This document shows, piece by piece, positions 48,990-60,597 of a stretch of 64,000 nt of DNA (positions are counted from its first letter, which is position 1; the number at the start of each line of letters is the position of its first letter). The DNA is from Aquilaria yunnanensis. Its lineage: Eukaryota; Streptophyta; Magnoliopsida; Malvales; Thymelaeaceae. The stretch covers positions 76,199,751 to 76,263,750 of the forward strand of contig CM077596.1 in assembly GCA_039654915.1 (NCBI GenBank), written 5' to 3'. The notes below the pieces were generated by a model. The model did not search any database, was not told the origin of the DNA, and saw nothing but the letters and a program-made list of their open reading frames with translations. Made by a program: the position numbers and the translations under genes.

Positions 48990-49883
48990 ATGTCGTCTAA
49001 GCCAAGGTACTGTAACTCTAACCTTATCTCCCTTCATTTTCCCTTCAGCTTCGACACGTTCCAGGCTCCAGCTCAGCTGGTCATTGATATTATGCTTCAA
49101 TTTATTAATTGATTGATATTCACCAGGTTGGAAGGCAAAGTTGCCCTCATCACCGGCGCCGCCAGCGGAATCGGCGAGGAGGCAGCTAGATTATTCGCCG
49201 ACCACGGTGCTTTCGTCGTCATTGCCGATGTCCAGGACGAACTTGGCCGCCAAGTTGCCTCCTCAATCGGCCACGACATCGCCACCTACCAGCACTGTGA
49301 CGTCCGCGACGAGAAACAAGTCGAACAGACGGTAAACTTCGTCGTCCAAAAGCACGGCAAACTCGACGTCCTTTTCAGCAACGCCGGCGTCATCGGTGAG
49401 CCGAACAAGATCCTCGACCTCGACTTATCCGATTTCGATGCCACTATGGCCACCAACGTCCTCGGCGTCGCGGCCACCATCAAGCATGCCGCCCGCGCCA
49501 TGGTCGCCAACAAGACACGCGGTTCCATCATCTGCACTGCCAGCGTGGCGTCACTGATCGGCGGGACGGGCCCCCACGCGTACACGGCATCTAAACATGC
49601 CGTGGCGGGGCTGGCCCGTTCGGCCTGCAGCGAGCTCGGAGCTCACGGGATCAGAGTTAATTGCGTCTCCCCCTTCGGGGTTGCCACGCCGCTTGCTTGT
49701 GGATTGTATAATGTAACGGCAGGTGAGTTGGAGGAGAACACGGCGGCTCTGGCGAATTTGAAGGGGGTGGTGCTGAAGGCGAGGCACGTGGCGGAGACGG
49801 TGCTGTTCTTGGCGTCCGACGAGTCGGCGTATGTTAGTGGGCAGAATTTAGCTGTGGACGGTGGATATACTGTGGTGAGATAG
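48990..49883 (+). CDS. Short-chain dehydrogenase/reductase, SDR110C type
   Basis: Classical NAD(P)(H)-dependent oxidoreductase of the plant SDR110C group (secoisolariciresinol dehydrogenase, borneol dehydrogenase, ABA2 and momilactone synthase relatives); substrate unknown. Two exons: 48990-49006 (17 bases, MSSKP plus two bases) and 49127-49883; GT..AG, 257 aa. Without the tiny first exon the frame would start in the intron, so this start is preferred. Visible: TGAASGIG (15-22), Asp40 at the end of beta-2 (favours NAD(H)), CDV (63-65), NAG (91-93), catalytic Asn116, Ser145, Tyr158 and Lys162 (YTASK), and the C-terminal SAYVSGQNLAVDGGYTVV. Intact. The coding exon is strikingly GC-rich compared with its flanks. 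Confidence 0.93.
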
Positions 49884-50993
49884 AAGCTAGCTAATTTTTT
49901 CGACGTATGGAATTTTTCCAGTTTGGTTTATTTTCGTATTTGTTTTTATTTTTGCAACTTATATGAACAATATATAAATTTACTACTACTGGTTGTTAAT
50001 AAATGTGGAGTCAAACTATGTTGAGAGAACATTTCCATGTGCCTTTCCCTTGTAATCTGCGATGGTTGTGTAAGTTAATTTCTACCTTTTGTTACACAAA
50101 TTCAATGTCTCCAGCCTTTTTCGTCGCCTGTTGTCTCCAAATCAATTTGTAGGTCTTGCCAAAACTGAATTAGTGCACGTGTTGAAAAATAAACTGAAGG
50201 AGTAGTGCAGCGGAATTGCTAGGGTTGACACTATTTCATATAATCAAACACAAATATTTTGGGAATTAATAAATAAATTAAATTATAAGCCGTTGGAAAA
50301 GGGTGTCATTTAATCGATAAATTTTAAAATTTTTGAAAGCAAAATATTATTTTTAAAATATTCTTTTGCCAATAATAATAATAATAATAACTCTCATTTG
50401 TTATCTCTTCTCCCCTCATTCATGTTGTTGGTCCGCCATCCGCATCGTCATTTTTCACCTCACCCATCCACTTTACCTCCTCAGCCTCCTCCTCACCATT
50501 GCCACCTCTGCCTGCTTGTCGTCTCCTTCTCGACCTCACCACCATCCTACTCAGTCTCATCCTCAACCTCGCCACTATCTGCCTCAATCTCGTCCTCGGC
50601 CTCGCCGCCATTTGACTCAATCTTCTCCTTAGCCTCTTCATTGTTTGCCTCGATCTCCTCCACCTCATCTGCCTCAGTTTGCCCTAGAATTGAGTTTTGA
50701 AATTTTTGAATTCTGATTTTGAAATTGTTCTCCAAATTTGAAAATTTTGAATTGTGATTGTTGAATTGAAAATTTTGAATTGTTCTTCGTATCTAATTTT
50801 TGAATTTTGTGATTTTTTGAATTTTTTTAATTTGGTGATTTAGTGGATTGATTTTGTGATTTTGTGAATTTTTTAGATTTTGAATTTTGTGAATTCTGTG
50901 ATTTTCAAAAAAATATAAAATATACTTTTAGTAAATATATTTTTGTTATAGCACAAAATATAATTTTGTGATTTTGAATTTTTGTAATATATA
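49884..50993. other. Intergenic, low-complexity repeats
   Basis: 49884-50180 is likely 3' UTR and unique flank. 50480-50690 is a degenerate ~27-bp minisatellite (CTCAATCTCGTCCTCGGCCT-type; on the minus strand Glu-rich, GEAEDEIEADSGEVEDE). 50690-50985 is built from GAATTTTG/TGATTTTG words. The open frames over these are repeat artefacts. Confidence 0.6.
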
Positions 50994-51228
50994 CTCCCTC
51001 CATCCTAAATTCTTTGTACCATTGACTTTTCAACAATTAATTTATAATTGTTTATTTTCAACATTTTAGTATATAAATAAAAAATCTTTATGTATGAATG
51101 ATAAATCAAGATCTGGAGTTTCTAAATATGTTTTTTAAATTTATTTTCTAGCAAACAATAATATAAATAAATTCAAGTCAAACTATGTAAAAATATCAAA
51201 TGAAGCAAATAAAATGGGACGGAAGGAG
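50994..51228 (+). mobile_element. Stowaway-like MITE, copy 2
   Basis: Starts CTCCCTCCATCCTAAATTCT after TA, ends GGGACGGAAGGAG: the classic Stowaway inverted ends. It shares the core ATTTTAGTATATAAATAAAA and AATAATATAAATAAATT with copies 1 and 3. Confidence 0.8.
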
Positions 51229-51286
51229 AAATATATAAATTTTGTAAATATAAGATACAAAATATATTTTTAGTAAAAATAAAATA

Positions 51287-51687
51287 GTAAAATGAAATCC
51301 ACTTTCAGTTCCTTACTTTAAAGCTTTTGAGTGTGAATCTATTTTTGGCAGAGAAGATTTGGGGAAGAAGATAAGATTTTGGCTAATCTTGTTTTAAGTC
51401 CCTAAAATATGTGTTTGTATTAATTTTAGTCTAACATTTTTTTATTTTTTTAGTATAATTATTTGTTGTTATAAAAGAGGATGTCATGTGGCGTTTTGAA
51501 CTGCCACATAGACTCAAAAGATGCCATGTCAATAAGTTACGTTAGAGATAACGGAAAAAGCTGATAAGAATGACTACTTTATGACGCGCTTTTAGAGTTA
51601 ATGGACTTAATTTATAATGACACCATGTTAGTAAAGGGACGACTTTCGGACAACATTTAAAGTAAGGGAACCACGAATAGATTTTAC
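51287..51687. mobile_element. Small TIR element, tentative
   Basis: Left GTAAAATGAAATCC then CAGTTCCTTACTTTAAAGC; right read in reverse GTAAAATCTATTCG then GTTCCCTTACTTTAAATG. The arms match over about 40 bases with gaps. No clear target duplication. Confidence 0.4.
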
Positions 51688-52506
51688 TCAAATACAAAAT
51701 ATAATTTTTTTAGTTAATTTTTTTTTCAGTAAGTACATTTTTATTAAAATATATTTTATTAAATATACATTTTTATTTTTTAAAAATATTTTTCAATTGC
51801 CTAAATTCCAATGGCTATGGTTGTTGCAAAACCGTTCAACTGTTAGGAATAACTCTATTAGGTTGGGCCATTAGAAATTTTTAGCTGCTCATTTTTCAAT
51901 GTATAGCTATTGTTAATACCAACAAATATACATTGGGCCATTGGAATTTTTTTTTTTCCTAACATGTGATTTGCTAATGCGTTATTTCCAACAGCTTCAT
52001 GTTAAAAAATCTGAATTTCCAATGCAGGGCCATTGGAAATTCACCTTTTTTTAGTAGTGTTTAAAATTTCTAATAATTAATTTTTAATGTTTCATAAATA
52101 ATGTAGAGATAAATAGAGATTTTGAAATCTCATAAGGTAAATGTAATTTGAACTAAAGTTAATTTTAGGCGTAATTAATTATTTTTTCTTTTACATCACC
52201 TGAATCTGTAAATCACTATTTTCAGAGGTTGATTTTTCACCCACATGCTCTTGCAAAAATGATTCTCTCCTGAGATTATCATGTACCGTGGATTGAGTAA
52301 CCTCAACAATAATAACTTTGTATAAGTGAGTAAGAAGCTTCTATTCATGTTGAGTAATGGTAAGTGCTTTTATCATAAAACAAATGCATAAAAATGAAAA
52401 AGAATTTCTTTACACTATTTTATTAAAAAAATAGTATTAAATAAAGAGAAATACACTTTACATAGGGTTGACTTTTGAAAATAATGTCTCAAATAATTTT
52501 TAAACT
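51688..52506. other. Intergenic, no gene recognised
   Basis: AT-rich spacer. 51810-52040 contains three short 'ccattggaa'/'gccattag' phrases but no pairing arms were identified. Confidence 0.45.
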
Positions 52507-53906
52507 GAGAAAATTACTAAAAGCCCCCTGTGATTTGGTCGAACCTATAGTTGTGTCCCTTATTTTCAAATACCTACACTTACCTCATCTAAAAGTTAAC
52601 TCTATTATTCACCGTTACCACAAGAACAGGAAAATATCTGAATTTGCTCTCCTAGCTTTCATTCTCAGAAACTTTGCTCCCAACTTAAGAAAAACAAAAG
52701 CCATACACAAAAAAACAAAATTTACAAAATCAAAATCAACCCAGACTTGAGACTCTGTCGCGGCAGAGCTTGCTCTCTTCTACAGAGAGCTTTGCCATTT
52801 TTGGCCAAATCCCTACAAATTTTCATAAATCTCTCATTTTCTCCACCTATCATCCTTGACCTGTCTTCTCTCCTGGTGGTATCTTCTAGTTTGCTTGCTG
52901 ATTGGTGTTTCCCCAATTTCTCCACAAACCCTAGCTATTCTCGCTTGTAATTTGGGAGCTGCAGAAGAGTTTACTAAGGCTGATCTTGTTCCAAGCGGTA
53001 TCTGGGTACATCTGTGGGGCAATTATTGCATGTTTCTACTACCCAAATTCACATCTGTTGAGTTCTCTCTTTCATGGTTCTAATTGTTCATCAGTGATTT
53101 CATTATTAATGGCATGACAACGATTGTTTGTTGAGATATTTCACAAAGTTAGAGTAGCTGGTTGAGTTTTATGGCTCGTTGATTCTGTTTTCAGCTGATT
53201 TGGTCTGAATCTGAGGGATGTATCGAAAGAAGGCGAATCGGATAAAGGGCAATCGGAGGTGAATTGGATGAAGGCCAATCAGAGGCTAATCGGACAAGTG
53301 ATTTTGCGAATTGGATGGCAACGAACATAAGTGAACGGATGGAGGTGAAGAGAGAGAGGAACCGCGTGCCCTCTGAAGCCCAAGAGTTCGTCGCCATCTA
53401 CTAGAGTGGTATGCCTCTGATCCACGTCAAGCAAGTCACGACTGTCCGTTCTCCCGGCCACTGATCCCCCGTTGCCGTTGCCGTGCTCCCCGCACTTGTG
53501 GCATGCCTCTACGGGACCAATCCCATCGCTTGCCCGGCCTTGATCTTGAAGGACCCGATTAGGTATACCCAGAGATGGCTTCATCCTTTTGTTCCTGACT
53601 TCTTGTTCCTCAAATTTCCTTTGCAAAATTGAAGAATTATGGAAGCTTTTAATTGGGGACTTGGATCCGATTTGTTGCTTTAATTTTTCTTTAAAGATTA
53701 ATTGTTGTGATTTGAGCAAATTTTAGTAGTTGGGGGGCAATGTTTTAAAGAAGAAAGATAGGAGGGCAAAATTTGTCATTTTCCTATTTTTGTGGTAATG
53801 GTGAACTACGGTGTTAACTTCTGAATAAAGTACATGTAGGTATTTGAAAATAGGGGATAAAATTGTAGGTTTGACCAAATCTCAGGGGGTGTTTAGTAAT
53901 TTTCTC
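52507..53906. mobile_element. Long-TIR MULE-like element with unidentified GC-richer interior
   Basis: Left arm GAGAAAATTACTAAAAGCCC and right arm read in reverse GAGAAAATTACTAAACACCC remain alignable for about 190 bases (…TTATTTTCAAATACCTACA…, …ACCGTTACCACAAGAACAGG against ACCATTACCACAAAAATAGG). The interior (52740-53720) is GC-richer with open frames on both strands and looks captured, but I recognise no family. Weak similarity of the flanks (GTCTCAAA) may extend the TIR outwards. Confidence 0.65.
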
Positions 53907-54510
53907 TTTTCAAGGTTACTTTGAGACTTTCCACTTGAACTAAATTTTAGTATTTAAAAAATGACAGCGATTATAACAGAGTAATGAGACGGTAACCAAT
54001 TATCATGAGAGTGATAGAAGATTCACAAGTCTCAAAAGGACAGGTTCCACCCCCCTTTTGTTTCTATCAATTTATTTCTATTTGTTTTTACAATTTACAA
54101 TTTGTTCGTTTCATTTTAATTCAACAAAGTTAACGTGTTATTTGTACTAGGCCCTCTTTAGCTGATGGGGTCTCTATAATTTCCTTCTTCTTAGCACCTG
54201 AGGTTGAGTTTAATTATAGCTTTACCAGCCAAAATTTGTCCTGGCCCAATCTGCCCGTCCTGCTTCGGCACCACTTTCTCCACATGCATCGAGAGTGAGC
54301 TCGGCCATCCCAATCTCTCGTCAGCTCAGTTGCAGGCACATCCGTGTTCCCTTATTGAGCGATAATCACCAAGTCGAGAAAGGTAATCTAACTGAATAGA
54401 ACAAACGCGAAGATAGCAGAGTGGGGTAACTGGGGGGGCTAGAGACCTGGATGACTGGGGTCCTAATTGGGTCATATCACTGTTGATGCCGGAATACATA
54501 AGCTGAGCAA

Positions 54511-54608
54511 GGTGAAGGCAGTGCAGGGTAGAGGCGAAGCTGGTGGAGGCAGAGTAGGGCAGAGGCAAACTGGGGTAGAGGCAGAGCAGGGTGGGGGCAG
54601 AGTGAAGA
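54511..54608. repeat. Degenerate minisatellite, GTAGAGGCAGAGCAGGG-type
   Basis: About five imperfect copies of a roughly 18-24 base phrase (GGTAGAGGC, GGTGGAGGCAGAGTAGGG, GGTAGAGGCAGAGCAGGG, GGTGGGGGCAGAG). Confidence 0.75.
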
Positions 54609-55339
54609 TGGACCAAAGATGGTGAGCTAGGTAGGGAAGGCAGCCGGAGACTGGTTGGAGAACGCAAGCTGAGCAGGCGGGAGGCGGGCTGGAGCCAGAG
54701 ACAATGAAGAAGTTTTGGGGGATAGTCAAAACGTTTGACTAGCTTACCATGTAAATATTTGCAACTTAAGTGGCAAATAGAATTTGGATTGACACTACAA
54801 AAAAATCCAAGTCTAAAAACGTGTTAAATCCACCCTATTAAACTGATCTGCATTAGGCCTTAGTGTTTTTGCCTTCAAATAACAAGTATCATTTTGTATG
54901 CTAAAAGAAGTCCCAAAAAAAAAAAATCTCAGTTATTACAGAATTTTGTCTGTTGCATATAGTTTGACTAATATCATTTAAAATCAGACAAGTGGATTAC
55001 AATTAATTATTTGTTGAATTCGAAAAATTGAGATGTAAAGAAATGTGTAGAGTATGTTGTCCAATATTTTAATATATTGGATGCAAAAAAAAAAAAGAAA
55101 AGAAATATTGATGAATAAATATAGAAAGGCTGTGTGGCTGGAATATTGGCTGGCGAAGGTGGTATTATTTATGCTGCTTCGTTGGGTTCGTTGCTTTGAA
55201 TTTGATCTCTGCCATATACAATCAATCATCACATGCACCAGTTTTTGTATGATAATTGGATGATGTGATAAATAATAATTGGTTGTAAATATTATAGGCA
55301 TAATTCATTTAAATTTTCCACTCACATTAACACATAAAT

Positions 55340-55343
<4 letters not shown>

Positions 55344-55378
<35 letters not shown>
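55344..55378. repeat. (AT)n microsatellite
   Basis: About 17 TA/AT dinucleotides without interruption. Confidence 0.95.
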
Positions 55379-55380
<2 letters not shown>

Positions 55381-57061
55381 AACAACAAAACAATGCTATA
55401 TCAACAGAGCACGTTTACAAAATGAAAAGGTACAAACCGATGTAAAAAAATTTAATAGACTGGGATTATATATTGTCCTACTATTTATGGAAACTATAGA
55501 TTATAATCGTAATAAAAATTCCAAGATTTCCACTAATTTGGAAATTAACATATATTTTATCCTAATCAAGACATTTAATTTGTTGGCGTTATCTTTTGTA
55601 ATCTTAATTTTAGTTATCCAGTTGTTATCTCCCGGTAGTTTGATTAGTTATTGGACAAATTAAATATCATCTTTTAACACGATAGTTTCCTTTATTGGTC
55701 TCAAGAAATGGTATAATTTAAAATGATAGAATGTAAGTTTATGAAGAGTAGAGGACATAATCTGCATTTTACCCAAGAGGGCTGTTTTTGTGATTTTCCC
55801 TTGAAACGAATTCGGGTAATCTGAGGAATAGAGGCGAAGTTTGAACGGATGCTGTTTCCTGTTGGTGTGAGACCTAGGTAGGGCTAGGCGGCGCATATGT
55901 CCTCCACAGGTGGATCTAAATCGAACATGGTAGGGCCGGCATACAAATACAAACCTATGAAATTGGAACATAGATTGTTTTGATTAGCGTCGAATCATGA
56001 ATGGGCTAGTATAGGTTAGAGTAGGATGACGGTAAGTTGAGATGAATTGTTTCCAAACACCGTAAATTTGAAACTTAGTTTGTTAATAATTTGTTTAACT
56101 TGAGTTCAAGCTCAAAATTGATGAGCTTAGTAAAAGGGTCTCAAATCTTGTCTGAAAAACATTTGAACTCTGCATAGTTGTTTGATAGGCTTGAAGTTTG
56201 AATTAAATGGTGGCACTTTATTCAAGTTTTATTGAGATTCGTTTGGCTCTATAAGCGCTCGAATATGATTTTGGGTATTATGGTATTTTTTATTATAGTA
56301 TATTATATTAATATTATATTAAACTCATTAGACTTAACAAAAGTTTAATCCTAACAGTATTGGACTCGAACTCAAGTCATTAAATATTCAAATTTAAAAT
56401 AAGACTGAAGACTTGTTAGACTTAATTCAATAATAGCTTAAGATCAAACCATGTGAAAAAGGCTCAATTCTTTAAAGTGCATTGGTGAGGGTGGGGTTCA
56501 ATATTGGTTGAAACTTGATCAATTCCAATTGGCCCAACCACTTTGGTGTAGTCGCTCAACCACATTACATTAATATTTTAAAGATGAACAATTTGTTATA
56601 TAAATGAACAATAATTCAGTTCTAAGCCTAATTTAGCTTGTTTCACTATACTAGATACATATTCTAAAGATGAACAATTGAAAACTCGTATAATACTTCT
56701 GTAGCTAGGGCAAGGTCGAAGCAATCCTAATTATTACTAGGGGTGCCAGGGGGCTGCACTGGAACTCGACTTGATAAGTCATCGTTACAGTTCAAGTTTA
56801 AGTTCGAAATCATGGAGCCGTAAAATATGAGCTCACTCGCAACTTCAGATAAAGTTAATAGAACTGAGAACTAATTGTAATTTTTCACTGTAAAAATTTC
56901 TTTTATATATCATACTCGTTTTCGTTTCATTATTTTCCCTGCATTTTGGTTGTGCATGAATTCGATTTAGGTTTTTAAAATTATAGAAGCCTATTTCTCA
57001 CATGATCTTTTCCTTTTTATGGCAGTTCGTCTGGAATTAATAGGGAGGCATTAACCCATCA

Positions 57062-57740
57062 TCTATATCTATATAATACATTAAAGCACAAGGGCAAGGA
57101 GGTGATTGGGCTGATGGTATAATGTCAGGTTTTGTCCTCAGGGTTGCTAATCTGTTTTATGCCAAGTTGCCTGTTTTTTATGTGTCACTTAAGTTATGGG
57201 GAGGTTGGTGACACCTGTTATAATTCCATGTATAGTCCTCCTAATGTTAGTCTAGGTTGTTAGAGTACCTTATGTTGAATTTGTCTCATTTTACATCCCT
57301 TTGGCCGAAGCTTCAATTGGAGTTTGTATTTTTTCCGTTTTCTACTATTTTATAGGTTGTTACATTGGTGCACTGTATATGGAAGTTGTTGGAAGTGTCA
57401 ACTGGGTATTAATATGTAAAATTGATATAGATTTAACATCTGGTGTGGACTTCCATGGAAGGTGGGAAAGAAGGAGGGGTAAATAAGATATCTTGGTTTG
57501 TATATTGGATTAAAGGCAATTGTAATCCTTGGTAGTTGGCTCTGCCGGCAATGAAAGTATGGATTGTTGAAATCTTGCAGTTTCCTCCATCCCGTTAAGT
57601 TACACTGCAAAGAAAGGCTTGGTGGCATTTGACATTAAATGCCATTTTTAATTTTTTAATACTTAGAAGCATCTACAAGTATATTAGGATATTAAAGAGC
57701 TACCAAAATTTGAGGAGGATCCTGCTTATTTCTTGAAATC
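57062..57740 (+). mobile_element. Helitron-like 5' end
   Basis: TCTATATCTATATAATACAT then TAAAGCACAAGGGC at 57062, preceded by A, is a good match to plant Helitron 5' termini and resembles the ends at 8311 and 25656. No CTRR plus hairpin 3' end could be fixed, so the right boundary is arbitrary. Confidence 0.4.
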
Positions 57741-57769
57741 TGGAGAATGTCAAGCCGCATATTAGCAAA

Positions 57770-57870
57770 TGGGTACACAATGCACCATTGGCAAGGATCG
57801 AACCCCGGTGGGGGCATGGGCATCAGAAGAGAATGCCACTTGAGCTATGTGCTTCGGACATTGAATGCCA
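57770..57870 (-). mobile_element. tRNA-derived SINE candidate
   Basis: On the minus strand TAGCTCAAGTGG (Pol III A-box-like) is followed about 31 bases later by GGTTCGATCC (B-box). Spacing and sequence fit a tRNA-derived SINE head. The region does not fold as a full tRNA (no matching acceptor stem), so it is not called a tRNA. The 3' tail is not resolved. Confidence 0.45.
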
Positions 57871-59710
57871 ATTTCATCATAACACATGGGATGTCACGAT
57901 TGTATTCTTTATGTCTGCTAATCTTTTGTTGCAAAGAGGTACATCTCTTTTTTTTTTTTTTTTTAACGTAAGTTGTTTTCCTATCATTACACCCAATCTA
58001 GTTGTAAATATATTTTAATTTCCATGAGGTAATTCCTGCTGAATGAACAATCCGCTACAGTAATTAATAGATTCAGGTTTTGTATTTTTTTCCGTTAATA
58101 ATTAATAATAAATTTAAAATAAACAATTAATAGGAAATCAATTAAATAGTCAGCATAAAGATACAGAGATGGATTGAAAATTCACAAATGCATTTGGTCT
58201 ATGTATATAATTTAATAAATTAAAAATTTGAAGTTTTCAAAGTACAGAATGCAAACATTTTATTAAATAACTTCTCATACTTTTTAAAAACACATTTTTA
58301 GAATGAATTAAGTACGAAAGTTTGTGTCAATTTTTTTATTTTTCTCCTATATAAAGATTATCTCTTTATTTTACATAAACATTTTTAACAATTTTATTTC
58401 TATTATTTAAAAAATCACTAGTATACTATAAAATTAATTCTTTATACAATTAAAAGAATAAATAATAGAGTATTTCCTAATTCTTACGCATATATAAATG
58501 AACATATCTTTATGAAATGTAAGTGAGGAACCACATACACATATTTGATCTATTTAAATTTTGATTACCTATTTAATGAAGTAAAAAAAAAAAATTCAAA
58601 AAAAGAAATGGTGTCTTTTATTATACACTGAGGTTGACCTCCTTCCGGATTTATTGGGTGGTTATTGATTAAACAACCTCACATTCGAAAAAGTGTATTT
58701 ATGATTGAACTTCCTTTTGTTCAGATGCTTAACTGTTTAAAAGACAAACCAAGCTCTTGGTCTACACTCATAGATTTACACCTTTATTTCATATAAAGCC
58801 TTAACTCTCTTTCTGCTTATTGGTTTGGCTTATATCACTCAGTTCAATATCTGCTCCATTTTGTTGCCTTAAATCACCTCCACTCTTCTGCCTAGACATA
58901 GCTTCTACCACTCAAAACAAGCGATCCTCTAAAAAGATTAAGCAATGTTTAAGAGCCACTAGCTAAGCTAGCTGCAGAACTATTTTTTTGTATTCAACTC
59001 ACTTATGCGACAAGAACTAGCCTACCACTTTAAGCAGGTAAGGCTAGACCGCTAGAGTAGACCCAAGTGTTGGACCCGACCTGGCAGACATAACCCATTA
59101 TTTCGTCCGGAATTGATCCTGAGGTGTGACCAGACTTATTAGTCAGTTTGGACTTGGACCAGATAGTGCAATAAACGGGCCACAAAAGGAATGCCCATTT
59201 CAAAAAAGAAAGCAATGGGTCTAACGATTGATCCAGTGGTCCAGCAGTTAAAGACGATCCTAGACTTGGAACCAACTATTATGATAGCCTTCTTCTTTTT
59301 TGTTTCTGAGCCGAAACCCAAACTGATTGCCTCTCCTTTTGTCACTTTTTGTTGATCGTCTCTTGCAGTGGTCCAAAAGAGGTCTTTTTTAATGCTCATA
59401 AGTATTTCTATAAGTTTTAGAAAAATATTCTTGCTTTTTAAAACTTAGAGGGTACTGAGCTGCAATGTAGTGGTATGGTGGTGAACAATGCGATGGTGGG
59501 ATTTGATCTCTAGTTGGGCCTATGGTGTCCCAAAAGACTCGCATATAACTTCCCCTTTACCAATAGTTCAATTTAACACCTCATGTTTAATAGAGAAGAA
59601 AAAAAATTAATTTACACAATTTATAAATTTTATTGGATGATCTAGGCCTTTGACCCACTGGCATAACAGACAAACCCATAGATGTAAAGTATAGGTTTTT
59701 AGAATAGAAT
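57871..59710. other. Intergenic, no gene recognised
   Basis: AT-rich spacer with a T-run at 57947-57964. 59030-59400 is less AT-rich with a minus-strand frame of no recognised family. Confidence 0.5.
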
Positions 59711-60297
59711 GAAGTAAATTTCATAAATGGTCCATAACATTTAGTTATTGTTTCCTTTTAGTTTATAACATATTGATTGTTTTGTTTTAGTCTTAAACCT
59801 ATTAAAATATTTTATTTTAGTCCTAAATCTATGAAAAATATTTTATTTTAGTCCCAATTTGATAAAATTTGTTAACATAAAGTATTTTTCTAATAACAAC
59901 TTTTTAGATCATAATTTAAACTATCCGATAACTGTTTTACAATAAATTTAATCTATAAAATAATTTTTTATAGTTAATAATAATTTTAAATCACCTGTTT
60001 TCTCTCTATAAATTGAACTTATTTCATTTAGAAAGAAAATATTACTAATTTAAATTGTCTATTTATTGTAAAAAAATAATAAACTATTTAAATTTTCTGG
60101 AAGACAATTACCAAATATTTAAATTAGAATCTTAAAATTTTTTGTTAGATAATTATTCTACGTTAATGAATTTCATCTGGTGATGGACCAACATGAAATA
60201 ATTTTAATAGGTTTATGACCACAATATAATATTTAATAGGTTAGGGACTAAAAAGAAATAATAATTAAAGATTATGGACTATTTATGCAATTTATTC
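59711..60297. mobile_element. 587-bp MULE-type MITE with 9-bp target duplication
   Basis: Left GAAGTAAATTTCATAAATGG and right read in reverse GAATAAATTGCATAAATAG start arms that match for about 150 bases (GTCCATAA…TTTAGTTATT, …TAGTC…AAACCTATTAAAAT). Flanks GAATAGAAT (59702-59710) and GAATAGAAA (60298-60306) agree at 8 of 9 positions. Non-coding foldback element; its ends resemble those of the Pack-MULE at 40711 (GGGTAAATTGCA). Confidence 0.75.
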
Positions 60298-60390
60298 GAA
60301 TAGAAATGAAACAAGTGTACGTTAGACTAAATGCCAGAGGGTTTTTGTAAACTCCTTTGTCATTTTGGTATTACATCTTTTTTGCACTTA

Positions 60391-60597
60391 TTTCTTCTAT
60401 CCCAAATTCTTTATAATATTCGTTATTTAGTAATTAATGTATAATTTTTTATTTTCAATATTTTAGTATATGAAAACCTTTATATATCAATGATATATAA
60501 AGACTTATAGTTTTTAAATATATTTTTAAATTTTTTTTAATAAATAATAATATAAATAAATTTAAATCAAACATTTCAAAGAATATGGGACGGAGCC
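60391..60597 (+). mobile_element. Stowaway-like MITE, copy 3
   Basis: Preceded by TA, starts TTTCTTCTATCCCAAATTCT and ends near ATATGGGACGGAG. It shares the core TTTTAGTATATGAAAACCTT and AATAATATAAATAAATTTAA with copy 2. The right end is eroded. Confidence 0.65.

Larger units (their letters stand above)
53907..57061. other. Intergenic, no gene recognised
   Basis: 53907-54160 and 54740-57061 are AT-rich spacer. 54165-54740 is GC-richer and contains the minisatellite listed separately; its minus-strand frames are Ser/Pro/Leu-rich and repeat-derived. 55660-55970 has an open minus frame without family resemblance. Confidence 0.45.

Noticed and set aside
50366..50735. Acidic or His/Pro-rich frames at 50.4-50.7 kb
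   Set aside because: Produced by a degenerate ~27-bp repeat; both strands look open for that reason.
54326..54729. Pro/Ser/Leu-rich minus-strand frames as a cell-wall protein
   Set aside because: They are translations of the AGGCAGAGCAGGG minisatellite and have no signal peptide or start context.
57775..57870. A functional tRNA gene
   Set aside because: A- and B-box-like words are present but acceptor and anticodon stems do not pair.
59460..59530. Second SINE (B-box-like GGATTTGATC)
   Set aside because: The A-box match is poor and the spacing is off; too weak to list.
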